Assembly (NCBI RefSeq): GCF_019931675.1
Contig: NZ_CP082922.1
Span: 3,425,001-3,489,000 of the forward strand
Length of the DNA stretch: 64,000 nt
Direction of reading: 5' to 3'
Origin: Nocardioides rotundus
Lineage (GTDB): Bacteria; Actinomycetota; Actinomycetes; Propionibacteriales; Nocardioidaceae
Part shown: piece by piece, positions 18,387-26,840 of the stretch
How the letters are laid out: the number at the start of each line of letters is the position of its first letter
How positions within the stretch are numbered: the stretch's first letter is position 1
Notes under the pieces: model-generated
Told to the model about the DNA's origin: nothing
The model's database searches: none
The model's input: the letters and a program-made list of their open reading frames with translations, nothing else
Made by a program: the position numbers and the translations under genes

Positions 18387-19715
18387 CTAACTCGATGCTG
18401 CGGCTGCGCCACCGGACGCGTCGGGGGCGAAGAACCGGTCGAGCAGGTACCGAAAGTCCGGCGCTACGTCCCGGGCCGACGTAGTGCTGCCAGGTGATGG
18501 ACATGTCGGCGTGGCCGAGGGCGTCGCGGGGCGACTTCAAGGCCAGCCTCGTGGGCGACCAGGGTGCCGACTGTGCGGCGCAGTGTGTGTGGCGTGACGC
18601 CTTCGAACGCGGTGCCGTCGATGATGCCGCGCAACTTGGTGCGATGGTTGTCCGGGAAGAGGATGGCGCCGGTGCGGTTCGCGAACACCGGGTCGTCGAG
18701 GCGGCGCCACATAGTGCGCTTGCGGCGCTCGTTGAGCATCTCCACGCCCGCCTTCGGGAGGATTAGCGTTCGTTCTCCGCCGCCCTTGGTGATGGGCTTA
18801 CGGTGAAGGCGTTCAACGAACACGCAGCCTTCCTCGATGACGTTCTCGGCGCGGTCCTTCTTGGGTGCCTGCTTGCGGGGCTCGACGAGGGTGGCGGCGA
18901 CATGAACCGTGGGCACGTCGCCGGACAGGTCGACGTCACGCCAGGTGACGGCAAGGGCTTCACCGATGCGACAGCCAGTGGCGAGCAGAAACAGTGCGAG
19001 TTCGTGGACATCGGGCGTACGACCCTTGCCGGCGATACGTCGACCTTGCTTGTCGACCGCGTGTCCGACGGCGTGCGCTGCGGTGTCGGCGAGGAACGCT
19101 CGGGCCTGGTCGACGGTCAGCCGCTGGATCTCGCCCTCGCGGCGGCGCGGGCGCTCGACCTCTCGCATCGGGTTCGAGGCGAGGGCGCCGTGGCGGACCG
19201 CGAGCGCGAACATCTGCCCGAGCACCGTTGCGCGCATGGGCGGTGGACCGGCCAGACTTCTCGACGGCACGCAGTGCTTCGTCGAGGAGGCCCACCCTCG
19301 CTTCGGTGAGCCGGAGTCCACCAAGTCGCGGGACGACGATGTGGGTGATGGCTGACTGGTGTGCGGCGAGGGTCTGCGGTGAGACCGGTCCGCCGTGGCG
19401 TCCTCTGGCCCGGCCCTTCACCGGCGTCTCGGCGCCGTCCATTCGGCGCTTGATCCAGAAGTCGGCGAGGTCGGCGACAGTCATCGTGGCGGTGACGCCG
19501 CTGCTGCCCAGCGCATTTCGGGCTTGGAGGCGCTGTTCCAGCGCGCGTTGCGCGGCCTGGCTGCCTTTGCGCTTGACGCGGACGGGTCGCCTGCGTCCGT
19601 CGTGGTCACGCACCCACACGCCCGCCTGGTCATGCCGGTGGGCTTCCCGGTCCTCGTCGAGGATCGGGTGGCACCAGCGATGCCCTTCTTCCCCGACTGG
19701 GATTCTCCCGCTCAA
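18387..19715 (-). pseudogene. tyrosine recombinase (integrase) with three +1 frameshifts
   Basis: The coding sequence jumps frames near 19235, 18535 and 18475. Removing one base at each place, within C-runs, restores a continuous integrase: core-binding region FALAVRHGALASNPM, catalytic FLLATGCRIGEALAVTWRDVD, HTLRRTVGTL, then ALGHADMSITWQHYV with the catalytic Tyr. The end is FRYLLDRFFAPDAS with a TAG at 18387. The likely start is a TTG at 19715 overlapping the excisionase stop. The three insertions sum to +3, so the first and last frames agree. It is either a decayed gene or the result of sequencing errors in C-runs. Confidence 0.8.
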
Positions 19716-19927
19716 CTCGCCTTGTTCTCCTCCCCGTCCCTCTCGACGAGGGCGCGCTGCTCGCGCAGCCACTCCTCGATGTCGGCCCGGCGGTACTCGA
19801 CGCGCGCCATGCGCTTGTAGTGCCGCGGGCCTTCCTGGCGGGACCGCCAGTTGGCGAAGGTCCGGACGTTCCGCTTCAACACGACCGCCGCCTCAGCGGG
19901 GGTCAGCCACTCGTCGTTGTTCTCCAC
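19712..19927 (-). CDS. excisionase (MerR/AlpA-like HTH)
   Basis: 71 aa from a GTG at 19927 with GGAGA about 7-8 nt upstream; the frame open further upstream has no site. It is a compact winged-helix type: EWLTPAEAAVVLKRNVRTFANWRSRQEGPRHYK, then VEYRRADIEEWL. Such proteins bend attachment-site DNA and direct the integrase toward excision. Its stop overlaps the proposed TTG start of the integrase, giving an xis-int operon next to the tRNA. Confidence 0.82.
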   Translation of the reverse strand: MENNDEWLTPAEAAVVLKRNVRTFANWRSRQEGPRHYKRMARVEYRRADIEEWLREQRALVERDGEENKAS

Positions 19928-19979
19928 GTTGGTTCTCCATCTCTTGCTTCTGTCTGCCTCCTGTGAGTCCCCTTCGTAA

Positions 19980-20103
19980 TCACGACGCTGCTCGTCGTGA
20001 CCTGGTGTGTTGCTCGACAGCAGGAGCCAACCACGTGGGTGGGTCAGGTGAGAGGGAGAAGCGGATGGACATTTTGTCGGCCACTGGTGCACGACTGGTG
20101 CAC
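19980..20103. repeat. right attP-arm repeats and excisionase promoter region
   Basis: TCACGACG (19980-19987) and CGTCGTGA (19993-20000) form an 8-bp inverted repeat carrying the CGTGA core seen at the left end. ACTGGTGCAC occurs twice at 20083-20092 and 20094-20103, in the same orientation as the copy at 9926. In the circular form both sets would flank the attP core within about 215 bp. The promoter of xis should also lie here. Confidence 0.5.
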
Positions 20104-20139
20104 CCCTCGGCGACCTAGGGCGCGCGACGGCGGAAAACG

Positions 20140-20181
20140 AAAGTGGCCCCTGTCAGCGTTCACGCTGGCAGGGGCCACTTT
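20140..20181 (-). terminator. strong hairpin 14 bp past the tRNA 3' end
   Basis: A 19-bp stem with one G-T pair: 20140-20158 (starts AAAGTGGCCCCTG) and 20163-20181 (ends CAGGGGCCACTTT), loop TTCA. It lies downstream of tRNA-Thr on the minus strand and on the island side of the junction. The element therefore brought its own terminator for the tRNA transcript or used an existing one as part of attP. Confidence 0.75.
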
Positions 20182-20194
20182 CGGGTGAATCAGA

Positions 20195-20270
20195 TGGAGC
20201 CGCCTGTCGGAATCGAACCGACGACCTATTCATTACGAGTGAATCGCTCTGCCGACTGAGCTAAGGCGGC
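20195..20270 (-). tRNA. tRNA-Thr(CGT), island integration target
   Basis: The 76-nt minus-strand sequence starts GCCGCCTTAGCTCAG and ends with a template-encoded CCA. The acceptor stem GCCGCCT pairs with AGGCGGC. The anticodon stem ATTCA/TGAAT holds the loop CTCGTAA, so the anticodon is CGT (reads ACG). The T-arm has GGTTCGATTCC. The 3' part (20195-20228) is the attR copy of the 34-bp repeat, and the gene remains intact after integration. Confidence 0.95.
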
Positions 20271-20399
20271 GCGCGGCCCGGGGGTCGCCCGGGCAGCGGT
20301 TGGAGTATACGGAGCACCAACCCGGCGCGGCCAATCGCGGGCCCGACGTACGTGGGCCTGCCCCGTGCTCCGAAAGCGGGTCGACGTACGTCGAGTGGG

Positions 20400-20576
20400 T
20401 CAGGCGGCGGTGAGGTCACGGTGCCGCGCGGCCAGGCCGGTCGTCCAGGCCTGGTCGGCGCCACACCAGCACACATAGGTCACGGTGATGCCGCGGCTGT
20501 GGTTGGTCATGCCGGTGATCTGGCTCGGGAAGATCAGCTGGCGCTTCCCGCAGGCGGTGCAGGTGTTGTCGAACAT
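20400..20576 (-). CDS. small zinc-ribbon-like protein
   Basis: 58 aa from ATG 20576, with GGGAGG 5 nt upstream. Two cysteine pairs (CTAC near residues 5-8 and CWC near 38-40) around a short beta-type core (KRQLIFPSQITGM...VTYVCWCG) suggest a zinc knuckle. Similar unnamed small proteins are common in actinobacteria. It is divergent from the LysR gene at 20698. The function is unknown. Confidence 0.75.
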   Translation of the reverse strand: MFDNTCTACGKRQLIFPSQITGMTNHSRGITVTYVCWCGADQAWTTGLAARHRDLTAA

Positions 20577-20697
20577 GGCGACCTCCCCTGAGTCGATGGG
20601 CGGACCTCGCGTCGCCACCCATGGTGCGACCGATCCGACCGATAGGGGTAGCCTCGCTTTCCTTCACGACCCCAAGGCTCTGCCTTAGGCTGCCGAC

Positions 20698-21636
20698 GTG
20701 CTCTCACTCCACCAGCTCCGCTGCTTCCTCGCGACCTACGAGCACGGCTCGCTGACCGCGGCCGCCGACGAGCTCGGCTACGCCCAGCCCTCGGTGTCCG
20801 AGCAGATCCGCACCCTGGAGAAGTCCATCGGCACCCCGCTCTTCCACCGCGTCGGGCGCGGGGTCGTCCCCACCACCGCCGGGGAGTCGCTGCGCCCGCA
20901 CGCGGAGCGCACCCTCGCCGCGGCCGCCGACGCCGAGCGCGCGGCCCGGGCGGTCACCGCGCTGGAGACGGGCACGGTCCGCTTCGGGATGTTCGGTACG
21001 GCGCGCCTCTACGCCGGCGCCGGCCTCGTCGCCGACGTCCTCGCGCGCCACCCGCACGTCCGGGTCGAGCTGATCGGACAGAACTCCACCGACGTCCAGG
21101 AGCAGTTGCGGCGCGGCTGGATCGAGGCCGCGATGATCGCCGTACCCCAGGTCTCGAGCGAGGGCATGCAGGTCACCCCGGTCGCCCGGGACGAGCTGGT
21201 CTACATCAGCAGCGACCCCGAGCGGGTCGCCCGCCCGGTCACCGCGACCCGCCTCGCCGCCGCCACGCTGGTCATGGCCGAGACGACGTGGCGGGCCGAG
21301 GACTCCACCCGCATCGTGCTGCGCCAGATGATGCACGAGACGGGGCAGAACCCGCAGACCCGGATCGAGGTGGAGGACGTCGAGACCGCCGTGGAGCTGG
21401 TCGGCATGGGCCTCGCGGACTCGGTCATCCCGCGCGGCGCCGTCGAGGCGCTGCTCCCGCGTCTGGCGCCGAAGGCACGCTGGGCGCCGCTACGCCCGCG
21501 GCAGTACGACACCATCGCGATCGTGCATCGCGCCAACGCGACGCTCTCCCCCGCGACACGGCTGATGATCGAGCTGGCGACCGCGCGGATCCAGGCGATC
21601 AGCGAGCCGATCCATCCGCGACGCGGCGCCAACTAG
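20698..21636 (+). CDS. LysR-family transcriptional regulator
   Basis: 312 aa. The HTH is at about 1-60 (GSLTAAADELGYAQPSVSEQIRTLE) and the effector domain at about 90-295. The GTG at 20698 has no ribosome site, but TAGGCT ends 6 nt before it, so the transcript is probably leaderless. The target is not obvious: the divergent neighbour is a small zinc-ribbon gene and the downstream gene is convergent. The end of the gene runs into a 21-bp tandem repeat that includes the stop codon. Confidence 0.88.
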   Translation: MLSLHQLRCFLATYEHGSLTAAADELGYAQPSVSEQIRTLEKSIGTPLFHRVGRGVVPTTAGESLRPHAERTLAAAADAERAARAVTALETGTVRFGMFGTARLYAGAGLVADVLARHPHVRVELIGQNSTDVQEQLRRGWIEAAMIAVPQVSSEGMQVTPVARDELVYISSDPERVARPVTATRLAAATLVMAETTWRAEDSTRIVLRQMMHETGQNPQTRIEVEDVETAVELVGMGLADSVIPRGAVEALLPRLAPKARWAPLRPRQYDTIAIVHRANATLSPATRLMIELATARIQAISEPIHPRRGAN

Positions 21637-21690
21637 CGCCGACTCGGGGTGAACAAGCGCCGACTCGGCGTCAACTAGCGCCGACTCAGC
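21631..21690. repeat. three tandem 21-bp repeats at a convergent gene end
   Basis: Units begin at 21631, 21652 and 21673, each with AAC(T/A)AGCGCCGACTC and close variants after it. Each contains the near-palindrome GCCGACTCGGC. The first unit supplies the TAG stop of the LysR gene and the last overlaps the end of the hydrolase gene (stop at 21686). It may act as a two-way terminator or be slippage-prone DNA. Confidence 0.7.
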
Positions 21691-23242
21691 AGGAGAGGGG
21701 GTCGGAGCGGGGGACGGTGCCGCGGATCAGGTACGCCTCGACGGCGCGGTCGACGCAGGAGTTGCCCGCGTTGTAGCCGGTGTGGCCGTCGCCGTCGCGG
21801 CGGATCAGCACCCCGGACTCGAGCTGGTCGGCCAGCGCCTCGGCCCACTTCAGCGGGGTCGCCGGGTCCCGGGTCGTCCCGATCACCAGGATCGGCGGAG
21901 CCCCGGCGGCGCGGATGTCGCGCGGCTTCTCGGTCGAGCGCACCTGCTGACCCGAGCAGCCCAGCAGCCCCCAGGCGAAGGAGCGACCCAGCACCGGCGA
22001 CGCCTCGAGGAACGCCGGGATCTCCGCCTCAACGCCGGCCGCGTCGGTCGAGCTCGGGTCGTCCAGGCAGTTGATCGCGACGTTCGCCTCCATCGAGTTG
22101 TCGGCATACGACCCGTCGGGGTTGCGGGAGGCATAGGCGTCGGCGAACGTCATCAGCATCGTCCCGTCGCCGCCGAAGGCGGAGCGGAGCGCGCTGGAGA
22201 GGTAGGTCCAGTACGTCCGGTCATAGAGCGGCGCCGCGATCCCGTAGAACGCCGCCCCCTCGGTGAGCTCGCGCTGCCCGGCCGGGATCGGCTGGCGGTC
22301 CAGCTCCTCCAGGAACGTGGAGATCCGGTCCAGCCCCTGATCGACGGTCGAGCCGAGGAAGCAGGAGTCGCTCACCTCGATGCAGTTGGCGACGTAGGCC
22401 TCCAGCGCGGTCTGGAATCCGCGCGCCTGCTCCAGGGACTGCTCCCGCACGGACAGCGACACGTCGACCGCGCCGTCGAGCACCAGCCGGCCGGCGCGCT
22501 GCGGGAAGAGGTCGGCATAGGTCGCCCCGAGCTGGGTGCCGTAGGACGCGCCGAAGTAGGTGAGCCGGTCGTCCTCGAGCACCGCGCGCAGGACGTCCAT
22601 GTCGCGGGCGGCCTCGATGGTGCTGACGTGCTGCGCGAGCTCGCGGTCCGAGGCGGCGCAGCCCCGGGTGAACGCGCGCGCTGCGGCGAGGTACTCCCGC
22701 CGCTCGGCGGCGGTGTCGGGATCCGGGTCGCCGGAGGTGTAGGCGTCCAGCTGCTCGTCGCTCACGCAGTCGACCGGTGCGGAGTCGCCGGTGCCGCGGG
22801 GGTCGAAGCCCACGACGTCGAAGCGGCGCAGGACGGGTTCACGGAAGAAGGTCTCGGCGTTCTGGGCGTACGTCGTCCCAGGGGCTCCGGGGCCACCGGG
22901 GTTGACCACCAGCGAGCCGGCGCGCTGGCCGTCGGCGTACCGCTTGAGCAGCGCGATCTCGATGGTCCGTCCCTGCGGGCGCCGATAGTCCAGCGGCACC
23001 TCCATCCGGGCGCACGCCTGACGCTCGCCGCACGAGCGCCAGTCCAGTCGCTGGTCGTAGAACCGCTGCAGCGCGGGCCGTGGCGCCTCACGGGCGGCCG
23101 GGTTGGGCTCCGGCTCGGTGGTGGGCGCGAGTGAGCGCTGCGACCCTGGCTCCGGGGAGTCCCGCGAGGTCACCGTCAGGGCGGTCAGCACCAGGCCGAG
23201 CACCACCAGCACCACCAGGAGGGCGGCCACGACCCGCTTCAT
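21686..23242 (-). CDS. secreted alpha/beta hydrolase with TAP-like C-terminus
   Basis: 518 aa. The N-terminal hydrophobic helix (about 3-24) is a signal peptide or anchor, followed by a Pro-rich linker. The catalytic domain has the oxyanion region NPGGPGAPG (about 114-122) and the nucleophile elbow GASYG with S233. The C-terminal TAP-like region has GTTRDPATPLKWA and the His in GDGHTGYN. Paired Cys near both ends suggest disulfides outside the cell. It probably acts as a tripeptidyl-aminopeptidase or esterase at the cell surface. The ATG overlaps the holB stop (ATGA), giving a tmk-holB-hydrolase operon. Confidence 0.88.
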   Translation of the reverse strand: MKRVVAALLVVLVVLGLVLTALTVTSRDSPEPGSQRSLAPTTEPEPNPAAREAPRPALQRFYDQRLDWRSCGERQACARMEVPLDYRRPQGRTIEIALLKRYADGQRAGSLVVNPGGPGAPGTTYAQNAETFFREPVLRRFDVVGFDPRGTGDSAPVDCVSDEQLDAYTSGDPDPDTAAERREYLAAARAFTRGCAASDRELAQHVSTIEAARDMDVLRAVLEDDRLTYFGASYGTQLGATYADLFPQRAGRLVLDGAVDVSLSVREQSLEQARGFQTALEAYVANCIEVSDSCFLGSTVDQGLDRISTFLEELDRQPIPAGQRELTEGAAFYGIAAPLYDRTYWTYLSSALRSAFGGDGTMLMTFADAYASRNPDGSYADNSMEANVAINCLDDPSSTDAAGVEAEIPAFLEASPVLGRSFAWGLLGCSGQQVRSTEKPRDIRAAGAPPILVIGTTRDPATPLKWAEALADQLESGVLIRRDGDGHTGYNAGNSCVDRAVEAYLIRGTVPRSDPLSC

Positions 23243-24393
23243 CGCAGGGCCCCCGCCGGCAGCGCGAGCGCGACCATCATCGACTCCAGCGCCAGCGCCG
23301 GCGGGACGTTGAACTCCAGCATCTGCTCGCGCGCCTCGAGGATCGCGTCGATCCGGCGCAGGTGCTCCTCGGGGGTCGCGGCCGCGGCCAGCCGCTCGAC
23401 GTCGGGCCGCATCTCCTCGTTGACCAGGTGTCCCGGCGCACCGACTGCGAGCGCGACGGCGTCGCGGTAGACCGACAGCAGGTCCATCAGTCCTCGGTCG
23501 ACCACGTCGAGGTGACGCCGCTTGGCGCGGGTCTTCTGCGACCGCTCCATCTCCCGGAGGGCGGGGGCGTACTCCCGGGGGCGGCGACCGCGCTCGACGA
23601 CGCCGTACGTCGCGTCCAGCTCGGTCTTCTCGCGGGCGTCGAGCTCGGAGGTGATCGCCTCGGCCTCCTCCTTGGTGACCGCGTGCAGGGACTGGGCGAG
23701 GTTCATCGCGGCACCGAGCGAGGTGAGCCGGACCGGCATCGCGACCACCTCGGCCCGGCGGATCCGGGTGGCCTCGTCGCGGGCCAGCGCCTTGGCCCGG
23801 CCGATGTGCCCCTGGGAGGCGCGCGCGGCGTGCGCCGCCAGGGCGGGCGGCACGTCGAGCTCGCGGGCGAGGTAGTCCGCGACGTCCTCGGCGGTCGGAG
23901 TGGTGAGCGTGACCAGCCGGCATCGCGACCGGATCGTGGGGAGCACGTCCTCGACCGTCGGCGCACACAGCAGCCAGACCGTGCGCTCGCTCGGCTCCTC
24001 GATCGCCTTGAGCAGCGCGTTGGCGGCCTGGTCGGTGAGCCGGTCGGCGTCCTCCACCACGATCACCTGGTAGCCCGAGCCGGCCGGGGAGAGGGCGGCG
24101 CGACGCACCAGGTCGCGCACCTCGTCCACGGTGATCGAGAGCTTCTCCGTGCGCACCACGCCGATGTCGGGGTGCGAGCCCACCTCGGCGGTGCGGCAGG
24201 CGTGACACTCCCGGCAGCCGATCCGGCGCTCGCACTGCAGCGCCTGCGCGAAGGCCAGGGCGGCGTTGGAGCGGCCGGAGCCCGGCGGCCCGGTGAAGAG
24301 CCACGACTGCGTCATCCCGTCCCCGGTCGCCGCCCGGCGCAGGGTCTCGACCACCGGCCGCTGGCCGACCAGGGTGTCCCAGATCGTGCTCAT
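23239..24393 (-). CDS. holB: DNA polymerase III delta' subunit
   Basis: 384 aa. AAA+ clamp-loader subunit with Walker A GPPGSGRSN at about 35-43. The zinc-binding four-Cys block C-x6-C-x2-C (QCERRIGCRECHACR) is typical of delta'. Further motifs are VVEDADRLTDQAANALLKAIEEP and the SRC motif in IRSRCRLV. It works in the clamp-loader complex that places the sliding clamp on DNA. The start overlaps the tmk stop. The tmk-holB pairing is widely conserved in bacteria. Confidence 0.95.
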   Translation of the reverse strand: MSTIWDTLVGQRPVVETLRRAATGDGMTQSWLFTGPPGSGRSNAALAFAQALQCERRIGCRECHACRTAEVGSHPDIGVVRTEKLSITVDEVRDLVRRAALSPAGSGYQVIVVEDADRLTDQAANALLKAIEEPSERTVWLLCAPTVEDVLPTIRSRCRLVTLTTPTAEDVADYLARELDVPPALAAHAARASQGHIGRAKALARDEATRIRRAEVVAMPVRLTSLGAAMNLAQSLHAVTKEEAEAITSELDAREKTELDATYGVVERGRRPREYAPALREMERSQKTRAKRRHLDVVDRGLMDLLSVYRDAVALAVGAPGHLVNEEMRPDVERLAAAATPEEHLRRIDAILEAREQMLEFNVPPALALESMMVALALPAGALR

Positions 24394-25061
24394 GCGGAGG
24401 CCTCCGGGGCGACCGACCGGGCCTGGCCGAGCAGCGGCTCGACCCGGACGCGGACCGCCTCGGCGATCTCCTCGACCGGGGCGCGCGCGTCGAGCACGAG
24501 GTAGTGCTCGGGGTCGGCCTCGGCGAGCGCGAGGAACTCCTGCCGCACCCGCTGGTGGAACTCCAGCGACTCCCCCTCGATCCGGTCCCGCTCGGCGAAG
24601 CGGCCCAGGCCCGCCTGCGGCTCCAGGTCCAGCAGCACGGTCAGGTGGGGGCGCAGGTCGCCGGTCGCCCAGCGCGCCACCTGCTCCAGCTCCTCGGGGA
24701 CCAGGTCGCGGCCGGCCCCCTGGTAGGCGAGCGTGGAGTCGACGTACCGATCGGTGACCACCACTCGGCCTGCCTCGAGCGCGGGCAGCACCACGGTGTC
24801 CACGTGCTCGGCCTTGTCAGCGGCGTAGAGCAGTGCCTCGGTGCGGTGCGAGAGATCGCCGGTGGCCGGGTCCAGGACGATCCGCCGCAGCTCGCGACCG
24901 ACCGCGGTGTCGCCCGGCTCGAAGGTCAGCAGCACCTCGTGCCCGAGCTCGACCAGCCAGTCGCGCAGCCGCCGCGACTGGGTCGACTTGCCCGCCCCCT
25001 CGCCGCCCTCGAAGCAGACGAAGACGCCGTGCGGCGCATAGCGTCCGACGGTTCCGGTCAC
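24390..25061 (-). CDS. tmk: thymidylate kinase
   Basis: 223 aa. Phosphorylates dTMP to dTDP with ATP. The P-loop FEGGEGAGKST is at about 15-25, followed by DRYVDSTLAYQGAGRDL (the DR(Y/F) motif and nucleoside site) and the lid-region Arg-rich RFAERDRIE. The GTG at 25061 is chosen because AGGAGG lies 4-5 nt upstream; the longer open frame adds about 40 unconserved residues. It is the first gene of the tmk-holB-hydrolase operon and is divergent from the transglycosylase. Confidence 0.94.
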   Translation of the reverse strand: MTGTVGRYAPHGVFVCFEGGEGAGKSTQSRRLRDWLVELGHEVLLTFEPGDTAVGRELRRIVLDPATGDLSHRTEALLYAADKAEHVDTVVLPALEAGRVVVTDRYVDSTLAYQGAGRDLVPEELEQVARWATGDLRPHLTVLLDLEPQAGLGRFAERDRIEGESLEFHQRVRQEFLALAEADPEHYLVLDARAPVEEIAEAVRVRVEPLLGQARSVAPEASA

Positions 25062-25309
25062 GCAGCCTCCTGGTGCCTCCGCGGGTGTGCGCCCGACGGT
25101 ACCGCCGACCACCGACGGACCCGGCACCGCAACCCTTCTGATCACTCTGGCCACACCAGTCACAGGACTTCGGTCATCCATGCAGAGGACGGGAATTCGT
25201 TACCCCCAAGACGCTGCGGAGGGCCGATCCGGACCGTAGGCTGGAGCCTCAACGACCGCGCGGGGAACGCGGTCGGCCAACGGGGAAGACGCAGAGGACG
25301 ACACAACAC

Positions 25310-26800
25310 ATGACGGGGAAGACGACCAAGGCCGCCACCCGGGGGCGTCAGGGCCGTCGGCCGATGGCGCTGGGCCGCAGGGTCCTGCTGCCGACCGTGT
25401 CGACGATGATGCTCGCGGGGGCAGCAGCCGGTTTCGTCAGCGTGGCGCCGACCGACGCGCCGATCGCCCAGCCCGCCCGCGCGGGCGACGCACCGGCACC
25501 GGCTCGGGTGGACGAGTCGGTCAGCTCCTCCAGCACCCGGGTCGACGGTCCCGCCTCCCTCTCCCGCCCGCTGCGGGTCGGCGCCCAGGCCGCGGGCCTC
25601 GCTCGCGCGGTCCCGGCGAGCAGCGCGAGCGAGATCCCCGGCTCGGCGCTCGCGGCCTACCAGCGCGCCGAGTCCATCATCGTCTCCACCGACGCCTCGT
25701 GCGGGCTGCAGTGGCAGTTGCTGGCCGCCATCGGCGATGTCGAGTCCAACCACGGCCGCTTCGGCGGCAGCAGCCTGAACGCCGACGGCGTCGCCACGCC
25801 GGCGATCCTCGGCCCGCGACTGACGGGCAAGAACGACACCCGGCGGATCACCGACACCGACGGCGGGGAGTACGACGGCGACGCCACCGTGGACCGCGCC
25901 GTCGGGCCCATGCAGTTCATCCCCTCCACCTGGTCGGTGGTCGGCGTGGACGCCGACGGCGACGGGGTACGCGACCCGCAGGACATCGACGACGCAGCGC
26001 TGGCCGCCGCGGTCTACCTCTGCTCCGGCACCGAGGACCTCAGCACCGACGACGGGCTGCGCAAGGCCGTCTTCCGCTACAACCGCAGCCAGGAGTACGT
26101 CGGCCTCGTGCTCTCGCTGATGCGCGGCTACCAGGCCAGCGGCACCCTGGCGCTGCCCGACAGCCAGGTCGCGGCCGGCTACGCGATCAACACCATGGGC
26201 CCCGACGCCATTCGCGCGGGCCTGGGCGTGGACGCGCCCCGCAAGGACCGCTCGGACCGCAAGGACCGCGCGAGGAAGAACGGCCGCTCCGAGAAGAAGG
26301 GCGCGGACCAGGCGCTCGCCGCCGGCGCGAGCATCGGGCCGAAGGGCACGCGCCCGTCCGCCTCCGGCGGCCCCTCCCCCTCCGCGGGCTGGCAGCCCGG
26401 CGGCGGCACCTCGCCGTCGGTGACCATCACCCCGACCCCAGGGACCGGCGGCACCAGCGACCCGACGCCGTCCGAGCAGCCCACCACCCCGACGCCGTCC
26501 GAGCAGCCCACCACGCCGACGCCCTCGGAGGAGCCCACCACCCCGACGCCCTCGGAGGAGCCCACCGCGACGCCCTCGGAGGAGCCCACCGCGACGCCCT
26601 CGGAGGAGCCCACCGAGGTGCCGCCGTTCACCGCCGCAGAGGCCGACCCGGTCGCCTACCAGCAGTGCCAGGACCTCGGGATCGTGGACGACCCGGCCAC
26701 CCCGGACGACGAGGTGGCGGTCTGCGCGATCGACCCGGAGGCCTTCCAGGCGGACCCGGAGCCGATGCTCGCCGACCCGTGGAGCTTCGTGCAGGGCTGA
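25310..26800 (+). CDS. secreted lytic transglycosylase with Pro/Thr/Glu repeat tail
   Basis: 496 aa. A basic start and hydrophobic segment (about 22-45) form a signal peptide or anchor. The lysozyme-like domain (about 112-285) has QLLAAIGDVESNHGRFG with the putative catalytic E145 and AVGPMQFIPSTW, as in the SLT/MltB-like group. It cleaves the glycan strands of peptidoglycan. A Lys/Arg-rich segment (about 305-335) and TPSE(Q/E)PT repeats (about 385-437) follow as a wall-spanning linker. The leader 25182-25309 has a 7-bp hairpin at 25254-25274. Confidence 0.88.
   Translation: MTGKTTKAATRGRQGRRPMALGRRVLLPTVSTMMLAGAAAGFVSVAPTDAPIAQPARAGDAPAPARVDESVSSSSTRVDGPASLSRPLRVGAQAAGLARAVPASSASEIPGSALAAYQRAESIIVSTDASCGLQWQLLAAIGDVESNHGRFGGSSLNADGVATPAILGPRLTGKNDTRRITDTDGGEYDGDATVDRAVGPMQFIPSTWSVVGVDADGDGVRDPQDIDDAALAAAVYLCSGTEDLSTDDGLRKAVFRYNRSQEYVGLVLSLMRGYQASGTLALPDSQVAAGYAINTMGPDAIRAGLGVDAPRKDRSDRKDRARKNGRSEKKGADQALAAGASIGPKGTRPSASGGPSPSAGWQPGGGTSPSVTITPTPGTGGTSDPTPSEQPTTPTPSEQPTTPTPSEEPTTPTPSEEPTATPSEEPTATPSEEPTEVPPFTAAEADPVAYQQCQDLGIVDDPATPDDEVAVCAIDPEAFQADPEPMLADPWSFVQG
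26465..26617 (+). repeat. coding tandem repeats (TPSE(Q/E)PT) in the transglycosylase
   Basis: Three 27-bp units (TPSEQPTTP twice, TPSEEPTTP once) are followed by three 24-bp units (TPSEEPTA, TPSEEPTA, TPSEEPTE). The DNA units are nearly identical, so copy number may vary between strains. They encode an extended, unstructured linker. Confidence 0.9.
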
Positions 26801-26840
26801 GCCCCGGCGCAGGTGCGCGTGGTCGCCGAGTCACCGCGGC

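Larger units (their letters stand above)
9761..20228. mobile_element. integrated genomic island in tRNA-Thr
   Basis: A 34-bp stretch identical to the 3' end of tRNA-Thr occurs at 9761-9794 and again as part of the intact tRNA at 20195-20228. The 10.4 kb between them has an excisionase and a tyrosine-recombinase gene next to the tRNA, as expected for tRNA-targeted elements. The host gene order resumes on both sides. The cargo consists of Type ISP-like restriction-modification, a TIR/DUF4062-like protein, and XRE-ImmA plus PIN genes. It carries no recognisable conjugation or replication gene, so it is a defence-type island that would need help to move. The integrase is broken. Confidence 0.88.

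Noticed and set aside
21631..21690. CRISPR-like or iteron array
   Set aside because: There are only three abutting units, no spacers and no cas or replication genes nearby.
25062..25309. c-di-AMP (ydaO-type) riboswitch before the transglycosylase gene
   Set aside because: There is a 7-bp hairpin at 25254-25274 and G-rich stretches, and such riboswitches do precede wall-lytic genes in actinobacteria. However, the conserved core could not be recognised. A covariance search would decide.
26465..26617. CRISPR-like array
   Set aside because: The 27/24-bp units are directly abutting without spacers and encode a Pro/Thr/Glu linker in frame.
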